64,000 bases of DNA from Galbula dea (taxonomy: Eukaryota > Chordata > Aves > Piciformes > Galbulidae): contig VWZX01009189.1 of assembly GCA_013399015.1 (NCBI GenBank), positions 434,001-498,000 of the forward strand, written 5' to 3'. Position numbers and translations under genes: made by a program. The notes beneath the pieces are model-generated. The model was not told the origin of the DNA, ran no database searches, and saw only the letters and a list, made by a program, of their open reading frames with translations. Below, piece by piece: positions 12,109 to 26,324 of the stretch. Each line of letters starts with the position of its first letter. Within the stretch, counting starts at the first letter, position 1.

Positions 12109-15100
12109 CTGAGCAAGGGTAAAGGAACCCAGAGAGAGTGTTCATCTAAATTTAATAAGTCTATGAATATATAATTTAGTACATCATATAGTAAAACTGA
12201 GGAACTAAATCTTGTAGTTAACGTTGTTTCCAAACAGAATTTAGAATCTGCATACATAATTATGTGAAGATGACATCTGGTTCTACAGCAGGAAATACTA
12301 ATTTGAAAGAAATCAATGAGATTACATTGAAAGACTGGAAAAAGCCATAAAACTAAATGTGATTGGTTTTGTGCTGTCCTCCCTATTAGTTCTGCTTAAG
12401 TTTTGGGTTGGGTTTTTTTCCATTTATTTGTGCATATAGCAACTTCGTAACAAAATTCTGCCTTTGGGATCTATTTAAGATGTAGTTACACTGCCATACA
12501 AAACTCACTATTGTACACAGAGCAACATACAGAGGATGAAATGGGGCTCTCCACTGGAAGTGATGTGTGTCAGGAGGATCAACAAACACAAAGTTTGAAC
12601 AGCCCACTAAATATAGCTTCAATAATAGACAGATCAACTTGGATAAAACTCAACCACTTCACATTTTTAAAGAGTACTTCTGCAAATACTCAGAAATGTT
12701 AACAATTACACTATTAGAAAGCTTGTTTGAAGTTCATTAAATTATGCTGTGGCTACTTCTTTTCATAAAAAACGTGGTCCTAAGAGCATTTGCACAGGAA
12801 GACAAAGCATGACTGTGGAACATATAAGAACATTATGTTAGTTTTGATCTAGCTAACAAAGGAAAACATGGCAATGTGCTAGCACTGGCTATTTGGATTC
12901 CACTAAATCACTTAGAAAATAACAGAACTACACAGATTTTCTTTGGAAAATTAAATGGCTTCCATGTTAGAAGTAAAACAGTCTAGAAACAGGAAAAAAA
13001 AGTTACAAATTCTGAAAGGAATATGTAAAAGCAATACACTCACTACTGTGCTACAGAGAATATGAAAGCAGAAAAGTTTTGCTGAGGGTGACTGTCCTCT
13101 GATAGGAGTGAGGGCACTGTACCACTGCCTGCTCCATCACTTGAGCAGACTCACTGGTATAAACAGGGAAGTAAAACCACAACAGTGACCTCCAGCTCAA
13201 CTTCTTTGGTGAGGAACAGTGGCACTTACTTTATTAAACAGCCCCTCCTGCCTTCTCTTGACTCTTTCCCTTCCTCTTGCTCCCATGTCATTACCCCAGA
13301 TGTCCTGCTACTATTATCCACAAGCATTGCTGTAGTATCCAATTCCTTGAAATAACAGACAACAGAAATTTTAATCTGAATTGCTGGGAGAATTATGAAA
13401 TTAAACTAGAAGTTTATTCCATAGAACATACATAGGCTAAAATGATCTCAGATTTAACATGAAAATTTGGGAAAAATACTTCAAAACATTGGCAAGATTT
13501 TTCCAAGCATCAGGAACAACTGTGATGCTTTCTATAACAATCTGCAACTGAACTGAGAGCAGCATCGAACCACAGGAGAGCAACAGTTCTGTCATAAGCT
13601 GCATGTGAAAGAAAGCAAAATTCCCTAGTTAAAAAACTGCAGAGTAGATGAACCTGTCAATACTTTACACTGAAGCAGGCAACAAGCTACTTCTGGTTTC
13701 ACACATCCATGCAGCCCAAAAAGCCAGAATCATTCAGTATAGCAAATACTGATAACACTAACAGCCAGTGATATCTAGCAAGGGTTACATAGCATAAAAC
13801 ATGACCCAAACTTTTCAGGTGGGCACAACAAGGCATACAGACATTTGTCCAGAACACAAAAATAATTTTTGTACAACCTGAATTAACTGCTAACAGTTGG
13901 AAATTGACCATTAACACACTGAAGGTCAGAAAATTTGGGTAAATATTTTCAGTCAGCTGAAGAGCATCAGAGGGGCAGCCCCACCACCTTACTACTTAAC
14001 TAAAAAGCGTATTACATGCTCAAGAGATTATTACAAGTGGTGGAGAGGATTGAGGAAGATTTTTTTGTTTTGTTTCAAAGATTTGAAAGGGAACTTTGAT
14101 ACTACAAAATTGGAAAAATGCTACAAGAAAGGAAACCAATTGAGATCTTGCTTTTGCATATTTAAAGTGCCATTTTTTCAAGATTCTCTTCAAAAGTAAT
14201 ATTCACTGGGGAGAGAAACAAGCATTACTTAGACTTATTTCTTGAAATACTTTTCTAATGAAGTCTTTTTTTAATAACAAAGCAGAAATTTAAATTATAC
14301 ATTGTAACAGCTTTTCTTTACCTTAGAGGACTAAGAAAGAGATTGGGATACTACTAAAAACAACAGTAAGAAAAAAAAAAAGATGTGTTACTACAATTAG
14401 AATTAAAGCATCAACTATGCAGACATTTGCCTGAGAAAATAATGGTTCAATGATTTACTACAGCTGGTTTGTTCTACTGGATATAAAACAAACTACAAAT
14501 GATATTTTTATTCTTAAAAAGGACAAATTGCTTTTTACAGCTTTCTGGCTATTAGGTTTTAGTTGAACAGACAAAACAATACAATGCAATTAATTTTTAT
14601 ACAGTTGTATGTTGATTTTTAAGTCCCAAAATAAAACCAACACTACAGAAAGGTCGAATATTGTCATTTTAGGGTTTTTTTGGTTATGCTGTCGATTTAA
14701 AGGTTAAGATGGTAAGATCAAAATATGATAGGTATATTGGCCTCAGGTTTTTCAAACTTAAAAATATGTACTCCTTCCACATATTTTAGGGAACAAAAAT
14801 CAGCTGTAATCTGCCATATTTTTAAGGAATATTCCTTAAGCAGGTAGTGCAAATTGACTTACAGAATCTCTTTACAAGTAAGGAGTTACAAATTATGATG
14901 ATACAGGTAACATCTAATACCTTTACTATAATTCCAAGTGAACAAGGAAAATTTTCTTGCAGTAAATACTCTGTGAAATGTTTTGCTGAAAGGCAATGCA
15001 TTCTGAACTTAAGTTTATCCCATGACCTTTTATAGTTTGCCTACATCTGTTCATTTTATTATCTCCATTTTCTCTGTGATGAAGATAACCAGATCTGATC

Positions 15101-18100
15101 CTCATCATGTCTTCTGCCTTTTGCCCTTGTCCACTTAAGAAAATACATATTCATATCTTACTGAAATCTACAATACCGTGAATTTTATTTACATATTCAA
15201 CACACTACCAGGCAGAACACTTGCTAAACAGCAACTGCTCTTTGCACAAGAGTCCAAAAGGCTATCATTCTCTGTCTCTTGTGAAATATTTATATATAAA
15301 CATATAAAAACCAGGAATGGCTTATAAAGTAGCACGAGAGTCTTACTTTGAAGACTGACAGATGGCGTTTTGAGTGTCAGTAAATCAATCAGCAACAATT
15401 CCCTGATGTTTAACATATTTTCATCACATTATTATTGAGTTAGGACTATGAGTGAGGGGAAAATGCTTGATATGGTCAGATAAAACGCTGTGGATTGTAC
15501 CATACGCTCTTGTCCATTTGAAGCATGGCTTCCACACACACCCTCCAACGTGACCCTTAAGATCCATTTTTTAATCACAAATTGTCAACTAATGTTTATG
15601 TAAACCTCTGAGGTCTTTGGATCAGTGCTATCATTGCTTCTTCACTGTCCTTGCAGAAGCTGACGAAATTTATTCATTTATATATATTCATAAATGTAAA
15701 GAATGCCAAGGCAGAAAAGCCTATTTCATTATTTTCTTAGAATACAAAGTACAATGCCAGCAGGTAGTAATCAGCAACTTCATACTCCTATGAATCCTTA
15801 ACTACTTCACTCTAGAACAACCACTTTTAACAATTTGCTCACTGCACCTGTACTGAACTCTAATACTCGTCTCCTTTCTTGCATCTTTAAACCACCTCAA
15901 GGCATAAATTCTCATTTAATTTACACCAACATAAAACTAAATTACTTCAATGTAGAAAAATATTCATCGTTTATCCAGTACCACCTTCAAATCATCACAG
16001 TCATACAACGTCAGAGGTCTTCAATCAAGTACTGTAACCCTTGCCAGCCCCAAGACATCTTCATGACACTGTTCCTTTGGGCTACAGACATTCATTTTCC
16101 TTTACATTTACAGGCCAGCAGAATTTACAACTCCTAAATCAGGTGGGATGCTACAAGGATATTCCTTGACATATGGAATTCCTTGTTGACCAATGACATT
16201 TTCATGTGTTCTACTGAGGTCCTGAGCTTCCACTTGGCACAAACAAGTGTAATGGAATTCTGCAACTAAGAATATATGCCTGTCTTCTATCACACAAATA
16301 GAAGGGAATGCAAAGTGGGAGAAACAGGTATGGGATTTTCAGACAGTTTTCTTGTGTTTCTATTGACCAAAAAGATAATTCTTGGACTACTCCCTCTCTC
16401 TGACTGCACACTCAAACACTCCAGAAAGGAAAAGGACTTTGCCTAGCAAGACAGTTCCCTACTTGGCAAATTTCTCATTTCTGCTTCCCTTCTAAGGATT
16501 GCTCTGACTGTAAGAACAAAGCACTCAGCTAAGGTGAATCGATTCACTGCCTGAAAATGAAGAGTCTTCAAGATCTCCCTTTAAGACACTTCACTGCCAA
16601 AGTCTCACGATTCCTTCTCAGGGATGAATTAATTTTCTTCTCTGATTGTGCTTTTCAAGAGGAAGTCTCTCTTCATAAATGCCATTGTATCTTTTGCTAA
16701 GATTTAACAGTTTCACCTAACTTCGTTACTTGAATAATACAAGTGTTTTCATTCAGAAACCTATGATGTTTAAATATTCACTAATAAAATCAACTTTTTG
16801 CCCCAAAACACTCATTCAAATTTCAATTTTGCAATACTGCACTCAATTAAAAGGCTTTTCAAAGAATGACTCAAAGAAATAGGAAGGAAGTTCTCTATGA
16901 TTACACATTCTGAGCCTTGTTTAAGACTTGCAATTTGCCTTATCCTATTTTAACTTTTGTTGGTTTTTCCCTAAAGTGCTTGCACACTTCATTTTTATTT
17001 TTTTAAAGCAGAAGCAAAGTCTGATGAAATACCCAAGGAAGGGCAACATGCAGTATTCAGTTTAACTATTTAGGGACAAATGAGAAGGCTGTATAGATCA
17101 CTGAGAAACCTATCCTCAAAGAAGACTCCCACAAGCTATTCATCCAAGGAACACCTCAGAGCAACATTCATTTCCTCATCCAGAGCCTCCAGCATTCAGC
17201 AAAAAACTTCAGGAGCAAGTATATGGACCCAGAACCAGTAAAACTAAAGCACTATTGGAACTGACATTTTCACTTACTCCAGTGGTATTTTGTGATGTGT
17301 CTAGCTTCCCCACAAGATGTTTTCATCAGAATCTTTTTTTCCAAGGAGTTGTATTTTTAAGAGGTCAACTGTTGCTCTGAAACAGCCTTGCTTTTACCAT
17401 TAACATTTTAGAAGACAGGCAGAAGTAGGAAAATTTCCTCCACAATAGCATTTCTCTCTGTGTAATGTTAAAATTCTTGAAGTTTAGCACAAGATGACAT
17501 TTGCACACAATAGGAAGGTTTACCTCACTTGCTGAAGTGAAACCTCATTAATTGGGAAACTATATGGATTTTCATACTTACTTAGACCTCACTGAAAGTT
17601 CATGAGAAAAAAAAAAACACAAGAGAAAACACCCAAACAAAACTAACCCAACTTGCAGACAAAAGCCTTGAAGTTTGAATTTTTAAAGACACAGGTTTTC
17701 CATTAAAAAATTGGTCTGTCTGCTGTTTAACATATCTGATGATTCACTTTTTGGATCCTCTTGAAAGCAATCCATAACTAGCCAATTTAATAATTCAAAG
17801 AGTTCTGAATGTACACATTGTAGGTTTCTTCTTCCACAAACTTATGCTAACACCAAATGAAAACATGTTTTTCTTGCAATATAGTGAAGCCTTGAGTTGA
17901 CACTATTCTTTTTCAAAACCCCTGGTTTCAGATCTATTCAATGAAAACACAGGAGGACAAGAACTCTCCTTTTCCCTTGCCCAAGGGAACTGTTCTGTTC
18001 TGATTTTTTAATTACAAAAAACCCCTCCCTTTACATTGATCAAGACTTGGTCTATTTACAACAAAAAGGTTAGTTCATCATCTCTTGAGGCTCCCAGGGG

Positions 18101-21100
18101 TCCTAAAAAAAGCAGCACAAAGGAGATTTAATATTCAATTATACAAATACAGGAAAAAACTCTATATAACAACTTAGTTACAGAAAAATAAAGGTACTGG
18201 ACAAATCTTTCATTAGTACTTTGCCAGTTACAGAGCTAGTTGAAAGACATCACACTGCCTTGGCTGAAGGTCACATCTTCTTCCTGGAGGGTATGGGGTT
18301 TTTTAGCTCTTCTGCTAACTGACTTGCCAGCACAGCCAAGTAAATTACATTTTCTCTTATTCAGAAGTAAACTAAAGGCTTTTTTATGCAAAAGTCCTAA
18401 TTCCATTTTGTGTTCAGATGTGAAAAAAATCATTTCAATTCTGTTTCACAATAATCAACCATTAATTGCTGCTACAAGAGTTGACCTTTATAAAAAAATA
18501 GAAGAGATATCAAAACAATGGTTTGAAATTTTAACACATATCCTATTGATTATTTTTAACTAGGGGTCTGAAAGAAAAAGTGTTCTCATTTCTAATTGGT
18601 TGCCAATTGCATTGGGAACTGCACCAAAACTAAGTATTAAGAAAAGCATTCTGTTTCTTTGGATTAAGCAAAGTATAAGCCCTGAGAATGGGGTCTCAAA
18701 CTCAAGAAACAGTTGTTTAGTGAAGTTACCCAACCAGATACAGGCATTCACAACATCAAGAGTTGATTTTCCTAACACTGAAGAAGAAAAAATACAAATC
18801 TTTTTTCTGATCTGAAGAAAAACAAACCAATCCCCCCAGCACCCCTCTCCAGATTCCAATCAAGGCTTTGTAGATAACCAAACAGTAAAACTGAGGACTA
18901 ACTCTACACTTTCTCTGGTTAAGAACACACAAGTGTTCCTTCCTGATATTTTAGGATAGATCAAATATTACAAAGCTGAGAGACTCTTGGTAAGAATCCC
19001 ACAGCAAAATAAGGTAAAACCATGGCTTGTAGTAGGAAACACCTGAAAACAGTTGGAAGTCTAGAGAGCAAAGAGTCTATGAAGATAATCTGGAAAGAAA
19101 ATGCTTGACTTTCTTCCAAATACAACGTACTTAGTAACTGCTAAAGGTGGCAAAATTATTCTTCCAGGTACAGAAAGCTATGCCAATGTAATTTTCTGTA
19201 TGCAGCCCTGCCCCAATTTATTGCACAAACAAATTTGCCTAAACTCAAAGAGAATCAAAATGATTCCTGTTATTTGCAGCTTTGGAGCATAAAACCCAGG
19301 ATGTAAGTCAATCTCTGTAAAGTATACAAAGCAAATTCATTCAAAAATCACTAAATTAATCTACTACATGTTTATCCATGCAAAAATCAGTTTTGTAGGA
19401 AGTTACTAACCACTTATTTTAAATGTATATTAGCATCTTCATGATGCTGCAATTGATACATACTTGACCTGAGGCAAATTCTTTTTCTTCATGCTTCATT
19501 ATCCACAAAACCACGTTAAACACCAGCTAATTAACTGTATTCTATTTCTAAAGGTAGGTATTTTCAAAGAAACAAAGTCTGAAAACTTAGATTGAAAAGA
19601 ATATTTTTTCAGTAATTAGATCAAAATTGCTATTTGGCTTTTCCTTTCAAACAGATAGCTGGGGTGGGGGGAAGGGGGAAGATTGACAGAGATTTCTCTA
19701 TCCCTCAGAGGTTAACATTTGTATAGCTGTCTCTCTTTGTTGGCACAACCCAATGTGAAAAGAAAGAACCATCTGCCCAGCTGTCTGGAATCCAGCCCTG
19801 TCTGTAATTCCCATGTTGAAAAATAAACATTTCCCCAAACCCATACACTGAGGAAACTGATTTGCTTTTCTTACAGCTAACAACTAGGCTATCAAGTAAC
19901 ACCTTCAGAAAACTTACAAAACAGCAAGGTTTTAGTTTTGGTTTGCAGCTCTGATGTTTTTCTTTACTTTTCCATTGCATACTATTTTTTAGAAGTTGCA
20001 AGTTTTGCAATTTGACTCTCAAAATAGAGCAGTTACATTGAAATGATTCGATAAATTAGTTGTTCTAGTTTGCTTAATTACTACCAGCACCACTATGAAT
20101 GCTCCTCCCAAGGAACAAGTGACACAAGTAGGATATTTTAATAACTCTGGTGTGCAAAAATTAATTCAATAAAAAGCATATAAACAATTGGTGTCATTAG
20201 TTTTGTTTCCAAACATTACAACTACTGTTTAGAGCAATTGAAGAAGGCAGAGAATACTAAATTTCTATACATCTTCACTAAGTTGAAGACTGCACAAAGT
20301 GTACTTTATGGCTTTTCTTTTCAAAACTTAATAGTGAACAATGTTTTCCAGACCACAGGAAAAAAAATATATCCAGACATACAGCTTAGCTCTCAAACTA
20401 ACCTTGCCACCCTGTCACATAGACCTGTAGTTTATGCAGTGTTTTCTATTGTTTCAATTATCATTAAATAGGATACTAATAGCTTCTTCACTTAGGCTGA
20501 ATGGCCAAATGATATCTTATGACTTTAGAGGTTATGAAACTAGGAAAAAGAGCTTGCAACTGTGTTATACTAAAATAATCTCTGTATTAGTGCTTTAGGA
20601 TATCTCATGCATTCTCAGGTAAATTAAGTTTAGAATGAACTAATACTTACAGTTAATCTATTTAAGAGTTTGAAATTAAAACTTCTATAAACGGGCTATT
20701 ACATTTGTGTACTAGTTCAGGAAACTGTAGATAATCAAGTTAAGGGCTTTTGCAAGATTTTTTTCTTTTCTCCTTGTTAGAGTGAACAGAGTTAGATGCC
20801 TTTTCCTAACTGATTTTTAGATCTTTATATCAGAGTTGGACACTATCAGATTTCTGCATTCAGAAGCTATGTCATCATGCGCAGTGCCAGTCAAGAGTGA
20901 ACTAAGACACTTACTAAATCACAACAAACATATATTCTTACACACTGGATATTTGTTCAAATCAAAGTGAGGGTATTGCTGTCCCCTTTACCAATAAGGT
21001 TGGGCAGCTCTTGTCTCTCTGTTTCTGGCAGTGGAAAGTCACTATCAAGATGAGTCAGATACGTTGGTGAGGCAGTTTTCTTTATTTGTGAGAAAGGTGT

Positions 21101-24100
21101 ATGTACCAAATACCTTTTCCTTGAGTAGAACAGAAAGAAATCAGAACCAGCAATGTCTTTACATAGTGTCTCCATCTCTGTATAGGAAATTATCTTATTT
21201 TTCCACATAACTTCCTACCAGGACATAGCCATAGAGCTTCTATGCCTATTTGACTCTTGTACCCACGATTTCTTCTTTCTTTTCTACACACAACAGGAAC
21301 AAGTCAACTGTCCACCCAAACCCTGGAACAATGTGTTGGGAGGCATTAGTTTAAGGAAGGAAGTTTTACTGCATTCCTTGAATTGCAGAATTCTTTTTTT
21401 TCCAAAAATGGAATTTTTATCTGCTCCTCTTCATCTTCAAACAGCAAGTGGAAATTTTACTACTGAAGTACTTAATTTTCCTGGTCCAGCATCGTATGTG
21501 CTCTGTCCTCCAATTTCTCAATCCCACAGCAGCAGTATGCTCACATCAGTATGCATGAAAGATTCACATTATAACCTTACCACACCATATGAAAAGAGAG
21601 ACCACTCTTCTCTCCTTGACATGATAATTAAATGAGAGAACTGTAACTGCCCTGCTTGCAAGAGCAACACTATTATATATCATCATATAGCCAAGATTAA
21701 TTCTTCACTTGAGTGGATACCAGCCTAAATTCAGACAAAATATAGTAAATTAGCTTTTACACTTCATTAATACTGTCAGCTCCACTCTCAATGTCCAGTA
21801 CATAAAAGATAGAAAGCTTATGACTTTAAGAAACAAAGAAAACCCACAAGCCCACACCACACAAAACCCAGCTAGATAGTAAAACAGTGAAAACAGAAAT
21901 GTATTGGATTTAAACTACATACTTTTTATATATAAAAGTGTTTGATGCTGAATTGCTAAACCTTAATTCTTTGCTAAATAATGCTTTGCCATCTATCAAA
22001 GCTCCAAATTCAAAAGCACACTATTTGGCAGCCTATTGGTTGCTACTGGTATTGCTATGTACTACTGGTAGAGCACACTCTTAAATTTCAAGGGAAAAAC
22101 ATTGTGCTGATTCATGAAAAATTATGTGGTGGTCTCACACCAGGATAATACTCAAAGATGATGTCATAAAAAAGGCAGAGCATGATATTCATCTGAGATG
22201 CTGAATTACATAGAACACTGTCAGCGGACGGAAGCAATTTAGAGAGGGTTAAGCAAGGCAGTTAAAAATCTTCACCAGAAGTTCCACAGGTGTGACAATC
22301 AGTATCAGGACTGTAAGTAAAAATTCAGAATGCCAATACATAAACCATCTTTGCATCATGAATATCAGATACCTATTAGTAATCCTCTCTTTATTCAGGA
22401 AGGTAAAAGAATTCAGCAACATTTCAAAAACATCAAAGTCTTGCTGCCATAAATAGCTTTCTTGAAAACAGCTACAAAGACAGTTCATGCTTTTTACTTC
22501 AAAAGTAAAATATGAGAATATGGAGGCCAGGAAAGTGTAGGCTCAAGATAAGTTTTGGAATTCTCATAAGCAATAACAAAAGTCATGATACTGCTGACAA
22601 GTCAAGTTAACCTTTGAAAAATCTGACTCAAATAGAAACCATACAAAGTGCGATTGTTCTCACAAGGTTTCTAAGTTATGAGCAGAATTCTTTTAGTTGT
22701 CAGCTGAAACACAGACCAAACCAAGCTTGCCCACACTGCAGTAGCAGTTTGCCTACCAAGATATAGCTTCATCACCCATCCTTTTAATAACATTAATAAA
22801 TAATAAAATTGGTTTACTTTCTCCTATTCAGAGACTAGGCAAGATTCACAAAATGAAACTATGCTATATATGCACACTATATCCTAAGTTCTCAAAGACA
22901 AATAGAGAGATGTATGGAGGGAATTTTGATATAGGTATGTCTTAAAATAGCTGCATGAGTGTACTGGACAAAAATTAGACTAAAAGCAAGACACAGGAAT
23001 TTCATTTAAAAAATTAAACTTCTTTTTATATTAAAGTTTGATCTAAGGTTCCAACTGCTATTACATCCAAAAGAACCTCCACCTTACACTGCTTTTCAAA
23101 GACATTCTGATTGACAGGAGAGAATAGAAAATCTGTCTTTGATACATCAAGGAGGTATAATGCAAAAAGAGGCATTATTAAAAACTTGATGGCAAAACCA
23201 GGCTTTCTTTCTCTTTCCTTTCTTGGTAGGCAAGAATAATCCTCAGGTTAGATATCAACAAAATTCCTACTGAAAACAAAAGCCTTCATAAGCACTATGA
23301 TACTGTTACTTGAAAAAGTTATCTTTTACAGAAGGCTTTTGAGGCTTTTAAATTTAGTTTTCTCCTTCAATGTGAAAAGTTCACTTAAGCATTCCATATA
23401 TTATAGTTTGAAATATACATTGCCAAATATTTACATAAAACTATCTGCTGTTACTATACTGATTTAAATGTTTCTGTACAAATGAAGTAAAGCAATTTGA
23501 TGCTGGCTGGTTATCCTGACAAGTCATTTAACTCCACGTGTGTAAATCAAGTGTGTGCCTCCGTGCACACTTGCACACATGTTGACTAGGGATTATTATA
23601 TATCTAGCAATGTTTCCTTAAGCTCCTCACCAATGGGAGGAAGCTACACCCCTGCAAAAGTCCTAAGAGAAACAGCAGTACTTCCCAAATACCTTTGGGC
23701 AAATACATCAAGAATTACATTAAAAAAAGGGTGGAAGAGGTTTTATAAAAAAAGTGGAAGATTTGTGTGTTGTAAAGAAGGGCACTGGAATTAATAAGCA
23801 CCAAAATATTATTTTAATTAAATACTAATAAAGTTCCAGGAAACACACATATATACACATGTACATATATACACAATATATATAAGCTTAAAATCCAAAT
23901 CTTCATAACCTCAAGAAAAATTCCCCCTAGCAAGATCAAGGTAAAGTGAAATACTATATATAAAACAGGATAAGTCTTTTTGTATAGGAGGGTCTGTCCA
24001 ACAAGCTACATTACTCAGCCTTCTTATCCACAAAAGCTATGTGACTAATCTAGTACTGCTGTTAATAAAACAACCAACCACAGACAAAGTACCGTTTCAT

Positions 24101-25125
24101 CCTCCAGCATCCGGAATGCTAAAGTCTGTCACTTACTAAAAATACCTGGAGTGCTTTAGATTCTATTTACAAGAAAGGGGGGCAGGGGGAAAGGGAAAAA
24201 ACCTCATCATTTGTATGGGCATAGAAAAAGGCTAGGAAAGTTGAGAGTTCTATTAACTGTTGAATTTAACTTAAAAAAAAAAGGATACATTTTAGTACAA
24301 AGCAGGTGGCAGTCAGATTGCATACTTGGTGGATAAAACAGAGGGTATTTAGAAAAATACACACTCTGGATAAATGAATGCATAGTTTCTCATGATTCCT
24401 TCTCTCAAAATTACAGCTTTGATGTCCATCTATAACAAAATCTTCTCTAAACAAATTGAACTGAACTTCCATAAGCAACAGCAGCTTTGCTCATATCGAC
24501 ACCACTAGCTAGGTAAATAAACCACGCTGTACATCCTTCCAGACAGTCAGAGATCTATGAAGGATAACACAAGAGACAAGTTCCAACAAAACCCTGACCC
24601 TGTTATAGTCACTGGGGCTTCAGCTAGCATTATATTGAATGCAGTAGAGGATCTTGCATGAGGCATTCCCGTCCTCAAAACAAACACCATTTTCTGGGAT
24701 CATTTTCTCTCCTGAAGGTAACTGGATAGCAAATAAGTTATTAGCTACTCAAAAAAGCTTCCTGCAACTCTTAGGCCATCACATGATTAAACAGGTTAAA
24801 CATCTTTCCTCACAAATCAAACATGTTTTAATAACAAAAATCAACTGTATCATGACAATCTTTAGTTATTTGTTGGATTAGTCTATGCTGCTCCAAGTGA
24901 GGGGAGAAGAAAAATCCATTTTACAACTGGAAATGGAATTTCAGAACATTATCTTAGGAGATCTCTTTCACATTTTAAGTTCTTACTCATACATTAACTA
25001 TATAAAATCGTTCATCTTCCCAACTTAAAACACATATAACCTCATACAATGCACTGAAAGTATTTTAACTGTACACCATATCAAAATGAAAGGATTGTGT
25101 GGTCATTTGGGTGGACCAAACTAGG
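12109..25125. other. AT-rich presumed intronic DNA, no gene seen
   Basis: About 13 kb with only short open frames on both strands, homopolymer runs (for example A-rich at about 14,365 and 17,610) and an AC/AT microsatellite at about 23,842-23,885. No transposon family, RNA gene or conserved domain is recognisable. Plus-strand bias to A and C continues; for example, positions 21,781-21,840 contain 27 A and 14 T. Confidence 0.4.
23842..23885. repeat. AC/AT-rich microsatellite
   Basis: AACACACATATATACACATG is followed by TACATATATACACAATATATAT. It is imperfect alternating purine-pyrimidine DNA of about 44 bp. Confidence 0.75.
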
Positions 25126-25460
25126 CTCTACGATGTAACCGCTCAAGCACGCTAACAGAGACGAGGCGGTAGGCGAGAGACACTGACTTGAGCACAGAGT
25201 AGAAGCCTGCAACCCTCCCCTAAAGCGGCTGCCGCTGCCAGTGGCCCCCCGGACGCTACTCGGGCCGGGCCCAGCCCTCAGCGGAACCGCGTACCCTCCG
25301 CGCACCGCGCCCCGCCTTGCGCTCTGGCGCCCTCTGCTGGCCCTTCCCAAGCTCCGCGGCGAAGGTCTCACACCGCCCACGCGTGCTCTGCACTAGAGGC
25401 TGCCGCGGGCTGTCCGCTCTGGGCACTGCCCGTGCTACTGCCGCACCACGTTCAGATGGC
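25126..25460. promoter_or_regulatory. Isolated CpG-rich patch (small CpG island) inside AT-rich DNA
   Basis: The sequence switches abruptly from AT-rich to strongly GC-rich with many retained CG dinucleotides (for example CCGGGCCGGGCCCAGCC near 25,260 and CGCGCACCGCGCCCCGCC near 25,300). It returns to AT-rich after about 25,460. Dense CpG in otherwise CpG-poor vertebrate DNA implies an unmethylated element such as an alternative promoter, enhancer or insulator. Minus-strand open frames across it (up to 99 codons) are proline/arginine-rich and look like GC artefacts. The CTCF-type motif inside favours an insulator or boundary role, but a promoter is not excluded. Confidence 0.6.
25325..25340 (-). 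promoter_or_regulatory. CTCF-type binding motif
   Basis: The plus strand reads TGGCGCCCTCTGCTGG, which is CCAGCAGAGGGCGCCA on the minus strand. This matches the well-known vertebrate CTCF core (CCASYAGRKGGCRS) at every position. Setting inside a CpG-rich patch supports a functional site. The motif is oriented on the minus strand, the same direction as the proposed gene. Occupancy cannot be read from sequence. Confidence 0.7.
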
Positions 25461-26272
25461 ACACCCTTCGGGTTTGCTAGTTAAGCTCCAGCACTGGCTG
25501 TTCATTTCAGAACTTTCCGATACCTTCAGCAGCAGGCTGTGGTTGACAGAACCTGGTGACCCCTTAGACCCCTCCCACACGCAGCAGATAACTTTCAACA
25601 CTGTTCTCTTCAGAGCTCCAAACCCAGAGCCATTCTGATACATAGCTCCCTAACTCTAGAAAGGTTGAGAACTGATGCACAAAACTTCAGAGTTTAAAAG
25701 AAGTCACTCTGACACAAATGTATGAGACATGAACATGTAAGCAAAGATACTCCAGTTCTCAGTTCCTGTGCACTTTTCTCCTATTCCTTGAGAATTTAGG
25801 ATTCCAAACTTCTTTCTTTGGGTTCTCATTTGCTCCATTTCATTTTTTTAAACCCCCTGGTGATACCTTTTTTCCTCCTCCAATACAAATTACTGTTACT
25901 CCCTGCAGATAAAGCACATCCAAACTGTCTTCTTCCAAATTAAATATCTTCAATATTTCCTTGGCAGTGGAGGGCATGAACAAACAAAAAAAACAAAACA
26001 AAAAAACACCTAAAAGTCAAACTAGCAAACAATGTCATTTTACTTGTGCCACAGATATTTCATTACATGCCGAAATCTCCTATGTTCTCTACACTTCACT
26101 ATGTTTATTTGATAGCTGGACTGCAAGCATTCCATTTTGCAGAAGGCAACGTTTTATGCAGCTACAAAACAGGGAGAAAGCAGCTAGATTTCAGGCTCTG
26201 AAAACTGAAATTGTACATCTTGACTTTACCTTAAAGAATAAGTTATTAGTGTTTCCTCCTCAGCTGAGCAGC

Positions 26273-26324
26273 CCTAAGGTGCATACCCTAAGGCATAAAC
26301 CCTAAGGCATAAACCCTAAGGCAG
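26273..26324. repeat. 14-bp tandem repeat, about 3.7 copies, with CCCTAA cores
   Basis: Units are CCTAAGGTGCATAC (26,273-26,286), CCTAAGGCATAAAC (26,287-26,300), CCTAAGGCATAAAC (26,301-26,314) and CCTAAGGCAG (26,315-26,324). Two copies are identical. Unit junctions create ACCCTAAGG, which contains the vertebrate telomeric hexamer CCCTAA, but the 14-bp period is not telomeric. Confidence 0.9.

Noticed and set aside
25081..25462. Minus-strand open frames over the small CpG-rich patch
   Set aside because: Arginine/glycine/serine-rich composition matches GC bias; no splice or domain support.
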